This document shows positions 1-8,549 of a DNA stretch of 64,000 bases, piece after piece (position 1 is the stretch's first letter; every line of letters starts with the position of its first letter). Source of the stretch: Clostridiales bacterium (GTDB taxonomy: Bacteria > Bacillota > Clostridia > Christensenellales > Aristaeellaceae); assembly GCA_004557125.1 (NCBI GenBank), contig SFET01000005.1, positions 111,470 to 175,469 on the forward strand, written 5' to 3'. The notes beneath the pieces were generated by a model, which was given only the letters and a program-made list of their open reading frames with translations, searched no databases and was not told where the DNA came from. The position numbers were made by a program, and so were the translations under genes.

Positions 1-126
1 CAGCTTGGTGAGGATGGATTTCAGCCGGTTGCCCGCGCACTTTTCCAGAGCGGACCCCATGATGCTCATGCCGTAGAGGAACAGTGCAAGTCCTCCCACG
101 AGCGCCAACACATTGGATGTACTCAT
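1..126 (-). CDS. Na/Pi cotransporter family protein, N-terminal fragment
   Basis: Reading the minus strand from the ATG at 126 gives 42 residues that run off the window edge. They start MSTSNVLALVGGLALFLYGM and continue with a hydrophobic helix followed by a GSALEKCAGNRLKSIL-type segment. This resembles the start of NptA/PhoU-type Na+/phosphate symporters, whose first helix carries an LxLFLxGM motif; those proteins import phosphate using the sodium gradient. A GAGAGG ribosome site lies just upstream of the ATG. It is divergent from the importer that starts at 523. Only the N-terminus is visible, so any C-terminal PhoU domain cannot be checked. Confidence 0.72.
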   Translation of the reverse strand, partial: MSTSNVLALVGGLALFLYGMSIMGSALEKCAGNRLKSILTKL

Positions 127-522
127 ACGAACCCTCTCATCTACTGTTATTTGCGTTCACCGTTGTCCGTGTTTTTTCCAGATTTCCTTAGTTTAAGGAT
201 AGCATGCGGCGGTAAAGCGCCCCTCATTAAAATCTCAAATCCGCGTTAACAAATTTCAGATCTTCTCCTGACAATTCCCGTACAATCCCACCGCAGTCTC
301 CGCCGGGATCCCCCTGCGCCGTCGCCCGACAAATCGCTCCCGAAAAAATTAACACATATCTGATAAACTTCATATCAAAACTCTAAATCATCAGATAATC
401 AGCCGGAAATCGCACAATTTTCAATCGCTTTCTACCTTCTCCTTGACATCAATGTTAAATAATGCTATGATATTTGCCAAGGAAACCGTCAGGTTTCACA
501 ATCGTTTAATGGAGGAAAGAAC
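127..522. other. Divergent intergenic region
   Basis: This 396-base AT-richer gap separates two divergent genes. It holds the promoter at 443-471 for the importer operon. I looked for a Fur-type palindrome to support iron control and found none that is convincing. No small ORF with a ribosome site stands out. Confidence 0.6.
443..471 (+). promoter_or_regulatory. Sigma-A promoter of the iron-type ABC operon
   Basis: TTGACA at 443-448 and TATGAT at 466-471 are separated by 17 bases. They lie about 50 bases before the substrate-binding protein start. Confidence 0.65.
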
Positions 523-1500
523 ATGAAAAAGGTATTTGCATGCATCCTGGCTCTGGCCCTGCTGTGCAGCTGCGCGCTGGCGGAAGGCTCCCTGATTCTG
601 TACTACTCCCACGCCTCCGACTGGTCGGATCCGATCATCCAGGGCTTTGCCGAGAAGTACGACGTGGACGTTGAGCTGGTCGGCCTGGGCACCGGCGAGC
701 TGATCTCCCGTATCATCGCCGAATCCGCAAATCCGCAGGCCGACATCCTCTGGGGCGGCGTCGTGGAGTCCTACATCCCGATCGAGGAGTACCTGGCCTC
801 CTACGAATCCCCGCAGATCCCCAACCTGCAGGAGGGCACCTGGGACGAGGACAACTTCAAGTGGTATCCCTTCGATCTGGAGCCCATGGTCATGATCTAC
901 AACACCGAGATGGTGGAGAACGCCCCCACCTCCTGGGCAGATCTGCTCAATGAGGAGTTCAAGGGCACCATCGCCTCCGCCGACCCGGTGCAGTCCTCCT
1001 CCGCCTTCGGCGTGATCCAGTCCATCATCGCGGCCTACGGCCAGGAGGATGGCGGCGGATACGAGTTCCTGGAGAAGTTCGTTCCCCAGCTGGACGGCAA
1101 GCTGACCTCCGGCTCCTCCGCGGTGTACAAGGGCGTCTCCGACGGCGAATATGCGGTGGGCCTGACCTACGAGGAGGCCGCGCTGAAGTACATCGCTGCT
1201 GGTGCCACCATCGACGTCGTCTATCCCACCGAGGGCACCGCCATCCTCATCAGCCCCGTGGCCATGGTCAACGGCGCGCCCAACGAGGAGAACGCCAAGC
1301 TCTTCATCGACTACGTCCTCTCCGAGGAGGCCCAGTCCCAGCTGGCCGCGGTCAACCGCCGCTCCAGCCGCACCGACATTGAGCTGCCCGACAACTTCGT
1401 GCCCACCGCCGAGATTCCGAAGGCGGATTACAGCACCGAGTGGGTCGTGGAGCACACCGAGGAGTTCAACGAGGTCTGGGAGGACCTGATCACCGAATAA
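523..1500 (+). CDS. ABC transporter substrate-binding protein, iron(III) AfuA/FbpA type
   Basis: The product is a 325-residue secreted binding protein of the family 1 solute-binding class, usually found with FbpB/FbpC-type permease and ATPase. Residues 1-20 form a signal peptide with a likely type I cut after CALA; there is no clean lipobox, although two Cys lie in the peptide. The body has the class features: a WGG segment near residue 85, an SSSAFG ligand loop near 165, and clustered tyrosines around 215-235 that in relatives bind iron or an anion. It is first in a three-gene operon and has a GGAGG site 7 bases before the ATG. The substrate is not settled: ferric iron is usual, but phosphonate or sugar-phosphate binders look similar. 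Confidence 0.85.
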   Translation: MKKVFACILALALLCSCALAEGSLILYYSHASDWSDPIIQGFAEKYDVDVELVGLGTGELISRIIAESANPQADILWGGVVESYIPIEEYLASYESPQIPNLQEGTWDEDNFKWYPFDLEPMVMIYNTEMVENAPTSWADLLNEEFKGTIASADPVQSSSAFGVIQSIIAAYGQEDGGGYEFLEKFVPQLDGKLTSGSSAVYKGVSDGEYAVGLTYEEAALKYIAAGATIDVVYPTEGTAILISPVAMVNGAPNEENAKLFIDYVLSEEAQSQLAAVNRRSSRTDIELPDNFVPTAEIPKADYSTEWVVEHTEEFNEVWEDLITE

Positions 1501-1597
1501 AGCGCTGATCCAATTAAAATTGTGCATACCGGACGGCCGGGTTCGTATCATGCGGGCCCGGCCTTCCTGAAAATGAGCGAAAAAGAGTGAGAATAAA

Positions 1598-2659
1598 ATG
1601 AGCAAGAGAATTGTCATCGACCACACCGACAAATATTACGGCAAGGTCAAGGCCATCGACGACGTGTCTCTGGAGATCAACCCCGGCGAGTTCTTTACGC
1701 TGCTGGGCCCCTCCGGCTGCGGCAAGACCACGCTGCTGCGCATGATCGCCGGCTTCAACACCATCGAGCGCGGCGAGATCCGCTTCGACGATCAGGTGAT
1801 CAACAACGTGCCCTCCTACCGCCGCAACATCGGCATGGTGTTCCAGAGCTACGCCATCTTCCCCCACATGACCGTGGAGCAGAACGTGGCCTACGGCCTG
1901 AAGGCGCGCAAGATTCCCAAGGAGGAGATGAAGAAGCGCGTGCAGTGGGCCATGGACATGACCAAGATCACCCCCTACCGCGACCGCCAGCCCCAGAAGC
2001 TCTCCGGCGGCCAGCAGCAGCGCGTGGCGCTGGCCCGCGCCATGGTCATCAACCCCGACCTGCTGCTGATGGACGAGCCGCTGTCCAACCTGGACGCCAA
2101 GCTGCGCGTGGAGATGCGCACCGGCATCCGCGAGCTGCAGCGGGAGATGGGCATCACCACCATCTACGTCACCCACGATCAGGAGGAGGCCCTGGCCGTG
2201 TCCGACCGCATCGCGGTGATGAACATGGGCGTGGTGGAGCAGGTGGGCATGCCCTACGACATCTATGCCCATCCGGTGAACGCCTTCGTGGCCAACTTCA
2301 TCGGCACCAGCAACTTCCTGGAGGCCGAGGCCACCAAGGAGGGCGTGCGTGTGATGGGCGCCGCGCCGATTCCCGTCCATCTCAAGGACGGCCGCACCGG
2401 CAAGGTGCAGGTAGCTGTGCGCCCCGAGCACATCACGCTGAACGCGCCCCAGCCGGGCAAGCTGGAGGGCGAGATCAAGATCTTCACCTTCCTGGGCGAC
2501 TACATCAACTACGAGGTGCAGCTCGCAAACGGCCAGGTGATCCAGGCCAACCAGTACCTGAACCAGAAGACCGGCTTCCATCAGAAGGGCGAGAAGGTCT
2601 CCATCGAGTTCTCCACCATGAACGTCTTTGATGCGGAGGGAAAGGAAGCGCTGCTATGA
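1598..2659 (+). CDS. ABC transporter ATP-binding protein, FbpC/PotA type
   Basis: This 353-residue ATPase powers the importer encoded on either side. Visible motifs are Walker A GPSGCGKTT near residue 38, a Q-loop in VFQSYAIFPHMT, signature LSGGQQQR near 133, Walker B LLLMDEP and the switch His in YVTHDQEE. The last ~110 residues form the TOBE-like C-terminal domain typical of FbpC, PotA and UgpC. Its stop overlaps the permease start by four bases (ATGA), so the two are translationally coupled. Family membership is clear; the substrate depends on the binding protein. Confidence 0.92.
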   Translation: MSKRIVIDHTDKYYGKVKAIDDVSLEINPGEFFTLLGPSGCGKTTLLRMIAGFNTIERGEIRFDDQVINNVPSYRRNIGMVFQSYAIFPHMTVEQNVAYGLKARKIPKEEMKKRVQWAMDMTKITPYRDRQPQKLSGGQQQRVALARAMVINPDLLLMDEPLSNLDAKLRVEMRTGIRELQREMGITTIYVTHDQEEALAVSDRIAVMNMGVVEQVGMPYDIYAHPVNAFVANFIGTSNFLEAEATKEGVRVMGAAPIPVHLKDGRTGKVQVAVRPEHITLNAPQPGKLEGEIKIFTFLGDYINYEVQLANGQVIQANQYLNQKTGFHQKGEKVSIEFSTMNVFDAEGKEALL

Positions 2660-4335
2660 TCGGAAACAAATCCGGACGCACGCGCCAGAGGAAGGTTCGG
2701 CATGAGTTCGGCTTCTGGTCCATCGTCATCATCGTGCTTCTGGTGCTGGCTGCGTTCTTCATCGTCTATCCCTTCGCGAAGCTGTTCTACCAGAGCTTCT
2801 TCCCCAAGGGCGGCGCGTTCTCGCTGAGCAACTACGCCAAGTTCTTCTCGAAAAAGTACTACATGATGGGCCTGCGCAACAGCATGCTCATCTGCGTGTG
2901 CACCACCATCCTGGGCACGCTCATCGGCATCCCCATGGCCTACATCTCCACGCGCTTCAACATCTGGGGCAAGCGGATCATCAACATGGCCGTGGTGCTG
3001 TCCATGCTCTCCCCGCCCTTCATCGGCGCGTACAGCTGGATCCTGCTGCTGGGCCGCGCGGGCTTCATCACCAAGCTGCTGGAGAAGATCGGCATCGAGA
3101 TCGGCTCCATCTACGGCTTTCAGGGCATTCTGCTGGTGTTCACGCTGAAGCTCTTCCCCTACGTGTACATGTACGTGTCCACGGCGCTCAAGAACTTCGA
3201 CTCCTCCCTGGAGGAGGCCAGCGAGAGCCTGGGTGTGCACGGCTTCAAGCGCATCTGGCACGTCACGCTGCCGGTGATCATGCCCACCATCCTGTCCGCA
3301 GCGCTGATCGTGTTCATGACCTCCCTGGCGGACTTCGGCACGCCCATGCTCATCGGCGAGGGCTTCAAGACCCTGCCGGTCATGATCTACGAGCGCTACC
3401 TGTCCGAGGTGTCCTCCAACGCGTCCTTCGCAAGCACGCTGTCGGTGGTCATCGTGTGCTGCTCGCTGCTGGTGCTGGCGATCCAGAAGATCATCATCGC
3501 CCGCAAGAACTACACCATGAGCGCCATGCGTCCGCCGGAGGTCGTGTCCCTGTCCACCGGCAAGCGCATTCTGGCCACCTTTGCGGTGGGCTTCGTCGCG
3601 CTGCTGGCGGTGCTGCCGCAGATCACCGTGGTCGTCACCTCCTTCCTCAAGACCAACGGCCCGCTGTTTGTGAAGGGCTTCAGCCTGGACAGCTACCGCG
3701 CCATCCTGGGCAAGCTCTCCACCAACATCCGCAACACCTTCACCTTCTCGGTGATCGCCATCATCATCATGATGATCCTGGGTCTGCTGCTGGCCTACAT
3801 CATCGTGCGGCGCAGGGGCAAGATCGCAAACCTGCTGGACACGCTGGTGATGTTCCCCTACGTCATCCCCGGCTCGGTCCTCGGTATCAGCCTGATCCTG
3901 GCCTTCAACCAGAAGCCCTTCATCCTCACCGGAACGGTGCTGATCCTGGTGGTGTCCTACACCATACGAAAGCTGCCATTCACGCTGCGCTCCAGCATCG
4001 CCACGCTCTACCAGATCGACCCGGCCATCGAGGAGGCCTCGATCTCCCTGGGCGTGCCCCCGATGAAGACCTTCGCCAAGACCACGGCGATCCTGATGCT
4101 GCCGGGCATGCTCTCCGGCGCGGTGCTCAGCTTCATCGCGACCATCAACGAGCTGAGCTCCACCATCATCCTCTACTCAGGCAAGACGGGCACGATCTCC
4201 GTGGCCATCTACACCGAGATCTTCAAGGACGGCTACGGAACCGCCGCCGCGCTGGCGACGATCCTGACCGTCTCCACCGTCATCGCCCTGATCATCTTCG
4301 ACAAGGTCTCCGGCGGCAAATCCGTCGTGGGCTGA
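2656..4335 (+). CDS. ABC transporter permease, fused double-domain FbpB type
   Basis: The protein is 559 residues with about twelve hydrophobic segments. It holds two MetI-type permease domains in one chain, each with an EAA loop for contact with the ATPase: EEASESLGV near residue 190 and EEASISLGV near 460. This fused form is the usual FbpB layout for ferric iron and 2-aminoethylphosphonate importers. Translation starts inside the ATPase stop codon. A GC-rich hairpin follows the gene at 4358-4381. Confidence 0.92.
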   Translation: MIGNKSGRTRQRKVRHEFGFWSIVIIVLLVLAAFFIVYPFAKLFYQSFFPKGGAFSLSNYAKFFSKKYYMMGLRNSMLICVCTTILGTLIGIPMAYISTRFNIWGKRIINMAVVLSMLSPPFIGAYSWILLLGRAGFITKLLEKIGIEIGSIYGFQGILLVFTLKLFPYVYMYVSTALKNFDSSLEEASESLGVHGFKRIWHVTLPVIMPTILSAALIVFMTSLADFGTPMLIGEGFKTLPVMIYERYLSEVSSNASFASTLSVVIVCCSLLVLAIQKIIIARKNYTMSAMRPPEVVSLSTGKRILATFAVGFVALLAVLPQITVVVTSFLKTNGPLFVKGFSLDSYRAILGKLSTNIRNTFTFSVIAIIIMMILGLLLAYIIVRRRGKIANLLDTLVMFPYVIPGSVLGISLILAFNQKPFILTGTVLILVVSYTIRKLPFTLRSSIATLYQIDPAIEEASISLGVPPMKTFAKTTAILMLPGMLSGAVLSFIATINELSSTIILYSGKTGTISVAIYTEIFKDGYGTAAALATILTVSTVIALIIFDKVSGGKSVVG

Positions 4336-4357
4336 GCGCGAACCAAAACGACAGAAC

Positions 4358-4390
4358 GCCCGATGCCAGAAGGCATCGGGCGCAATTTCT
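4358..4390 (+). terminator. Intrinsic terminator between convergent genes
   Basis: A 10-bp perfect stem (4358-4367 with 4372-4381) and a four-base loop lie after the permease and before the converging rbsD. The U-run is weak (AATTTCTTT). Confidence 0.5.
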
Positions 4391-4397
4391 TTGCCTT

Positions 4398-4796
4398 TTA
4401 AAAGGTTACGCCGGAGCAGAGGATCACATTCGCATAGGACGTGCACTCGCCCGTGCGCACCACGGCCTTGCTGGAAGCCGTCCGGCGCTTGAACTCCTCG
4501 TGGGGCACGTAGTCCACCTGCACCCTCTCGCCGAAGCGCGAAAGAATCGCCTCGTGCATCTCCGGCGAGACCGTGCGAATCTCCTCCGCAAGGATGATTC
4601 TCTCCACGCACAGCTCCTCCAGGATGGTGTCCAACACCTCCAGAAAGCGCGGCACGCCTTTTTTCAGCGCCAGATCGATGCGCTGCACGCCGTCCGGCAC
4701 CGGCAGGCCGCAGTCGCCCACCGTCAGCATGTCCGTGTGGCCCATCCGGGAGATCACCGAAGAAATCTCCGAGTTCAACAGAACCGTTTTCCGCAT
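4398..4796 (-). CDS. rbsD: D-ribose pyranase, RbsD/FucU family
   Basis: The 132-residue product matches RbsD, which interconverts beta-pyranose and beta-furanose ribose so that ribokinase can use it. It opens with MRKTVLLNSEISSVISRMGH, and the conserved His of that segment is the catalytic residue in the family. The C-terminus has VVRTGE and YANVIL segments typical of RbsD. A start nine codons further upstream is possible, but the ATG at 4796 has a GGGAGG site at proper spacing and matches family N-termini. No ribose transporter or ribokinase is adjacent, so it stands alone here; rpiB lies 41 kb away. Confidence 0.88.
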   Translation of the reverse strand: MRKTVLLNSEISSVISRMGHTDMLTVGDCGLPVPDGVQRIDLALKKGVPRFLEVLDTILEELCVERIILAEEIRTVSPEMHEAILSRFGERVQVDYVPHEEFKRRTASSKAVVRTGECTSYANVILCSGVTF

Positions 4797-4835
4797 AATT
4801 CCAAGCCTCCCATTCGTTTCCATGTGGATGGCTCT

Positions 4836-4864
4836 ATTTTAATCCAATTTTCGCGCAAAAGCAA
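4836..4864 (-). promoter_or_regulatory. Promoter of rbsD
   Basis: On the minus strand, TTGCTT (4864-4859) and TAAAAT (4841-4836) have 17-base spacing and lie 40 bases before the rbsD start. Confidence 0.5.
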
Positions 4865-5008
4865 CCTTCCGATGCACGGGCCGCAGGGACGGACAGCGCG
4901 CCGTCCGGCAGAGCGGGTGCGGCTTCGGCACTGAAGGCGCGATCCACAAGTCCATCATTCCGGTGGCGCGCCACGGATTTTCCCGTCGAAATCCGCAGGA
5001 TTCTGTGG

Positions 5009-5014
5009 TATAAT
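5009..5014 (+). promoter_or_regulatory. Extended -10 promoter of the methyltransferase gene
   Basis: TATAAT at 5009-5014 is preceded by TG one base upstream, an extended -10. The -35 region is weak (TCGAAA). Confidence 0.5.
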
Positions 5015-5059
5015 GGCGAAAAGAGCTGCCGAAGGGCAGATTGAAGCGGAGGCGATCTG

Positions 5060-5818
5060 ATGAACATTCAATGGGATGCGGAAAAGTACAGCGCGGATTT
5101 TTCCTTCGTGCACCGCTACGGCAACACCGTGATGGAGCTGCTGACTGCGCCGGAGGGCGCAAGCGTGCTGGATCTGGGCTGCGGCAACGGTGCGCTGACC
5201 GCAGCGCTGCGGGAGCGCGGCTATGCGGCGCGGGGCCTGGACGGCTCCGCTTCCCAGCTGGAAATCGCCCGGCGCGACCATCCCGGAATCGAATTCCTCC
5301 AGGCGGACGCCACGGATTTCTCCCTGCCGGAGCCCGTGGATGCGGTCTTTTCCAACGCCGTGCTCCACTGGATCGACCGCAATCTCCAGCCGAAGCTGCT
5401 GCGCTGCGTGCACGACGCCCTGAAGCCCGGCGGCGAATTCGTGTTCGAATGCGGCGGATTCGGCAACAACCGGCGCATCCACGCGGCGATGGATCGTGCC
5501 TTTGCCGATCGCGGCTTCCGTTACAGCATGCCCTTCTGCTTCCCAACCATCGGCGAATACGCTGCGCTCCTGGAGTGCGCGGGCTTTCGGGTGGAATATG
5601 CCATCCTTTTCGAACGTCCCACGCCCCTCAAGGGGGAAAGCGGCATGCGCGACTGGATCGACATGTTCCTCCGCACGCCCTTTTCCGTCATCGCGGATCC
5701 GGCCGTGCAAGCGGAGATCAAGGCCGCTGCGGTGGAGCAGCTCCGGCGCGAACTGTACGCCGACGGCCAGTGGTTGGCCGATTACGTTCGCCTGCGGATG
5801 CGCGCCGTGCGGCTCTGA
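5060..5818 (+). CDS. Class I SAM-dependent methyltransferase
   Basis: This 252-residue protein carries the SAM-binding motif I VLDLGCGNGALT near residue 37, an acidic motif II, and a motif IV segment FSNAVLHWIDR near 98. The HWI segment and overall length resemble trans-aconitate methyltransferase and its many uncharacterised relatives. The substrate cannot be read from sequence. It has GGAGG before the ATG, its own promoter, and is separated from the next gene by a T-box leader, so it is probably monocistronic. Confidence 0.82.
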   Translation: MNIQWDAEKYSADFSFVHRYGNTVMELLTAPEGASVLDLGCGNGALTAALRERGYAARGLDGSASQLEIARRDHPGIEFLQADATDFSLPEPVDAVFSNAVLHWIDRNLQPKLLRCVHDALKPGGEFVFECGGFGNNRRIHAAMDRAFADRGFRYSMPFCFPTIGEYAALLECAGFRVEYAILFERPTPLKGESGMRDWIDMFLRTPFSVIADPAVQAEIKAAAVEQLRRELYADGQWLADYVRLRMRAVRL

Positions 5819-5853
5819 TCAAACCCAGCGTACAAATTTTTTCAAAATTTGGG

Positions 5854-5882
5854 TTGACAGATTTCAAAAAGCGTGTTATCAT
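5854..5882 (+). promoter_or_regulatory. Promoter driving the T-box leader
   Basis: TTGACA at 5854-5859 and TATCAT at 5877-5882 are 17 bases apart. Transcription should begin near 5889, just before T-box stem I. Confidence 0.7.
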
Positions 5883-5888
5883 AGCACC

Positions 5889-6176
5889 CAACAGCCGAAT
5901 ATCATATCTGAAAAGACGATGACGAAGACGGTTGGAACCGATGCTTTCAGAGAGCCGGTGGATGCTGCGAACCGGCAACAGGAGTTCCGCAAACCTATCA
6001 CTTCCGAGTTGAAGGCCTGAAACATCAATGGCGAGTAGGGGCTTCCGTGAATGCTGCGTGAACGCATAGGGCTTGATGGAGCCCGAAGAGGTGGCAGCCG
6101 CAGGGTTGCAATTTGAGTGGTACCGCGAGTGTTTTACACCCGTCTCAAAGCAAGCGCTTTGGGACGGTTTTTTATT
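5889..6176 (+). promoter_or_regulatory. T-box riboswitch (tRNA-sensing leader), probable Ile specifier
   Basis: The canonical T-box core GTGGTACCGCG ends near 6128 and is followed by an intrinsic terminator at 6140-6174. Upstream, stem I shows the AGAGAG element at 5949-5954, a distal stem GCCGG/CCGGC (5954-5958 with 5972-5976) and a proximal stem 5930-5938 paired with 5984-5988 and 5992-5995. The strand right after that stem reads T-ATC-A, so the specifier is most likely ATC at 5997-5999, which fits tRNA-Ile(GAU). By known mechanism, uncharged tRNA stabilises the antiterminator and turns the downstream gene on. The T-box identity is firm; the specifier is inferred from hand folding. Confidence 0.9.
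6140..6174 (+). terminator. T-box-controlled terminator
   Basis: A stem pairs 6140-6151 with 6156-6167, with a short AAGC loop and then TTTTTTATTT. It competes with the T-box antiterminator. Confidence 0.85.
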
Positions 6177-6203
6177 TACTCCAACGGAAGGAAGGACTGG
6201 ATC

Positions 6204-8465
6204 ATGAACAATTCTCTCACCCAGCTTCAGGAGATCGCGCTGCGCATCCGGGACATGCGCGAGATTCTGGGCCTGTCCATCGCTGAAATGGCGCACAACA
6301 CCGGTCTGGATGAGCCGACCTATCTGCAGTATGAAAGCGGCAGCGTGGATCTGCCCTTCACCTTTATTCATAAGTGCTCCCAGACCTTCGGCATCGAGAT
6401 GACCGAGCTGCTGGAGGGTCACAGCGCCCACCTGTCCAACTACGCCATCACGCGCAAGGGCAAGGGCCTGACCACCGCCAAGGAGGACGGCATCACCATC
6501 CAGAATCTGGCGCCCATGTTCCGCAACAAGCTGGCCGAGCCCTACTGGGTGAAGTACGAATATTCCGCCGAGCAGCAGAACCAGCCCATCCACACCACCA
6601 CCCACTCCGGCCAGGAGTTCGACCTGGTCATCAGCGGCACGCTGATGGTGCGCGTGGGCGACCGCACCGAGGTGCTGCACGAGGGCGACAGCATCATCTA
6701 CAATTCCTCCGCACCCCACGGCATGATCGCCGTGGACGGCAAGGACTGCACCTTCCTGGCCATGGTTCTGCCGGGCGAGGAGGTCTCCGAGCACGAGGTG
6801 CGCAAGACGCTGGTGCCCACCCACAAGGATGCGCCGCTGGTTGCCGAGCGCTTCATCGACTGCGTGGAGGATGAGAACGGCGCGCTCCAGTCCATCTCCT
6901 TCAGGAACGAGAACAAGTTCAACTTCGCCTTCGACATCGTAGACGCGGTTGCGGACAAGTACCCCGACAAGCTGGCCATGCTGCACCTGGACGTGAACCA
7001 GAACGAGCGCCGCTTCAGCTTCATGGACATGAAGCGCCTGTCCGCGCAGGCGGTGAACTACTTCCGCTCCTTGGGCATCGAGCGCGGCGACCGCGTGCTG
7101 GTGGTGCTCAAGCGCCACTGGCAGTTCTGGCCCGTGATGCTGGCGCTGCACAAGCTGGGCGCAATCGCCATCCCGGCCACCAACCAGCTGGTCGCCCACG
7201 ACTTTGAGTACCGCTTCAACGCGGCGGGCGTCACAGCCATCCTGTGCACCGCCGACGGCGACGTGGCCCATCAGGTGGATCTCTCCCTGGAGAACTCCCC
7301 CACGCTGCGCACCCGCATCATCGTGGGCGGCGCGCGCGAGGGCTGGCACAATTACGATACCGAGAGCCTGCTCTTCACCCACAAGTACGATCGCCCGGAG
7401 AACGCCCCCTGCGGCGAGGACCCGATGCTGATGTTCTTCACCTCCGGCACCACCGGCTATCCGAAGATCGCCACCCACAACTACAAGTACGCCCTGGGCC
7501 ACTTCATCACCGCGAAGTACTGGCACTGCGTGCAGCGCGACGGCCTGCACCTGACCATCTCCGACACCGGCTGGGGCAAGGCGCTGTGGGGCAAGTTCTA
7601 CGGCCAGTGGCTGTGCGAGGGCGCGGTGTTCACCTACGACTTCGACCGCTTCGACGCCGCTCAGATCCTGCCCATGTTCGCCAAGTACCACATCACCACC
7701 TTCTGCGCGCCGCCGACCATGCTGCGCATGCTGTGCAAGCAGGACATCAGCAAGTACGACCTGTCCTCCATCAAGCACATGACCACCGCCGGCGAGGCCC
7801 TGAACCCCGAGGTCTATCGCCTGTTCGAGGAAAAGACCGGCCTTCAGATCATGGAGGGCTTCGGTCAGACCGAAACCACGCTGTCGGTGGCCAATCTGGT
7901 GGGCAATCCCCACAAGGTGGGCAGCATGGGCCGTCCCACGCCCCTGTACGACATCTGCCTGCTGGACGCCGACGGCAACCCCGTCACCCCCGGCGAGAAC
8001 GGCGAAATCTGCATCCGCGTCAGCGAGGGCGCCCCCTGCGGCCTGTTCATGGGCTACTACCGCGATCAGGAGAAGACCGACGAGGTGCTGCACGACGGCT
8101 GGTACCACACCGGCGACGTCGCCTGGCAGGATGAGGACGGCTTCCTGACCTACGTCAGCCGCGTGGACGACGTGATCAAGTCCTCCGGCTACCGCATCGG
8201 GCCGTTCGAGATCGAATCCGTCATCATGGAGCTGCCCTACGTGCTGGAGTGCGGCGTGTCCGCCGCCCCGGACGAGGTGCGCGGCCAGGTGGTCAAGGCC
8301 AGCGTCGTGCTGACCCCCGGCACCGAGGGCACCGACGCGCTCAAGAAGGAGATTCAGAACTACGTCAAGGAGCACACCGCGCCCTACAAGTACCCGCGCA
8401 TCGTGGTGTTCCGCGACGAGCTGCCCAAGACCATTAGCGGCAAGATTCAGCGCAACAAGCTGTAA
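6204..8465 (+). CDS. XRE-cupin-acyl-CoA synthetase fusion (AMP-forming)
   Basis: The 753-residue protein joins three parts. Residues ~8-66 form an XRE-type helix-turn-helix (LSIAEMAHNTGLDEPTYLQYE). Residues ~105-185 form a cupin (GQEFDLVISG, SAPHGMIAV). From ~225 to the end is an adenylate-forming ligase with FFTSGTTGYPK near 410, GFGQTETT near 550, YHTGDVAW near 635 and the catalytic C-terminal Lys in KTISGKIQR. The ligase would activate a carboxylic acid to acyl-CoA with ATP; the acid is unknown. The ATG at 6204 was chosen because the longer frame runs back into the T-box terminator, and a GGAAGGAAGG site precedes it. The T-box and the downstream VOR and IlvE genes suggest branched short-chain fatty acids as substrates; this is inference. 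Confidence 0.9.
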   Translation: MNNSLTQLQEIALRIRDMREILGLSIAEMAHNTGLDEPTYLQYESGSVDLPFTFIHKCSQTFGIEMTELLEGHSAHLSNYAITRKGKGLTTAKEDGITIQNLAPMFRNKLAEPYWVKYEYSAEQQNQPIHTTTHSGQEFDLVISGTLMVRVGDRTEVLHEGDSIIYNSSAPHGMIAVDGKDCTFLAMVLPGEEVSEHEVRKTLVPTHKDAPLVAERFIDCVEDENGALQSISFRNENKFNFAFDIVDAVADKYPDKLAMLHLDVNQNERRFSFMDMKRLSAQAVNYFRSLGIERGDRVLVVLKRHWQFWPVMLALHKLGAIAIPATNQLVAHDFEYRFNAAGVTAILCTADGDVAHQVDLSLENSPTLRTRIIVGGAREGWHNYDTESLLFTHKYDRPENAPCGEDPMLMFFTSGTTGYPKIATHNYKYALGHFITAKYWHCVQRDGLHLTISDTGWGKALWGKFYGQWLCEGAVFTYDFDRFDAAQILPMFAKYHITTFCAPPTMLRMLCKQDISKYDLSSIKHMTTAGEALNPEVYRLFEEKTGLQIMEGFGQTETTLSVANLVGNPHKVGSMGRPTPLYDICLLDADGNPVTPGENGEICIRVSEGAPCGLFMGYYRDQEKTDEVLHDGWYHTGDVAWQDEDGFLTYVSRVDDVIKSSGYRIGPFEIESVIMELPYVLECGVSAAPDEVRGQVVKASVVLTPGTEGTDALKKEIQNYVKEHTAPYKYPRIVVFRDELPKTISGKIQRNKL

Positions 8466-8514
8466 AATATCGGCCTGAGGTCAACAATGTTCACGCTATG
8501 ACGAACGTTATTCG

Positions 8515-8543
8515 TTGACAAACCTCCGTAAATGCGGTAATAT
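8515..8543 (+). promoter_or_regulatory. Strong promoter of the VOR operon
   Basis: TTGACA at 8515-8520 and TAATAT at 8538-8543 have an exact 17-base spacer. It lies 50 bases after the synthetase stop, giving the downstream genes their own promoter. Confidence 0.72.
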
Positions 8544-8549
8544 GGATGC

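Noticed and set aside
340..440. Fur box upstream of the iron-type importer
   Set aside because: AT-rich dyads are present, but none matches the Fur consensus well enough to claim.
5718..8375. Long minus-strand ORF (885 aa) antisense to the acyl-CoA synthetase
   Set aside because: It mirrors a well-supported gene, has a Val/Leu/Gly/His-rich composition typical of the opposite strand of GC-rich genes, and lacks domains or a ribosome site. The many similar antisense ORFs across the window were dropped for the same reason.
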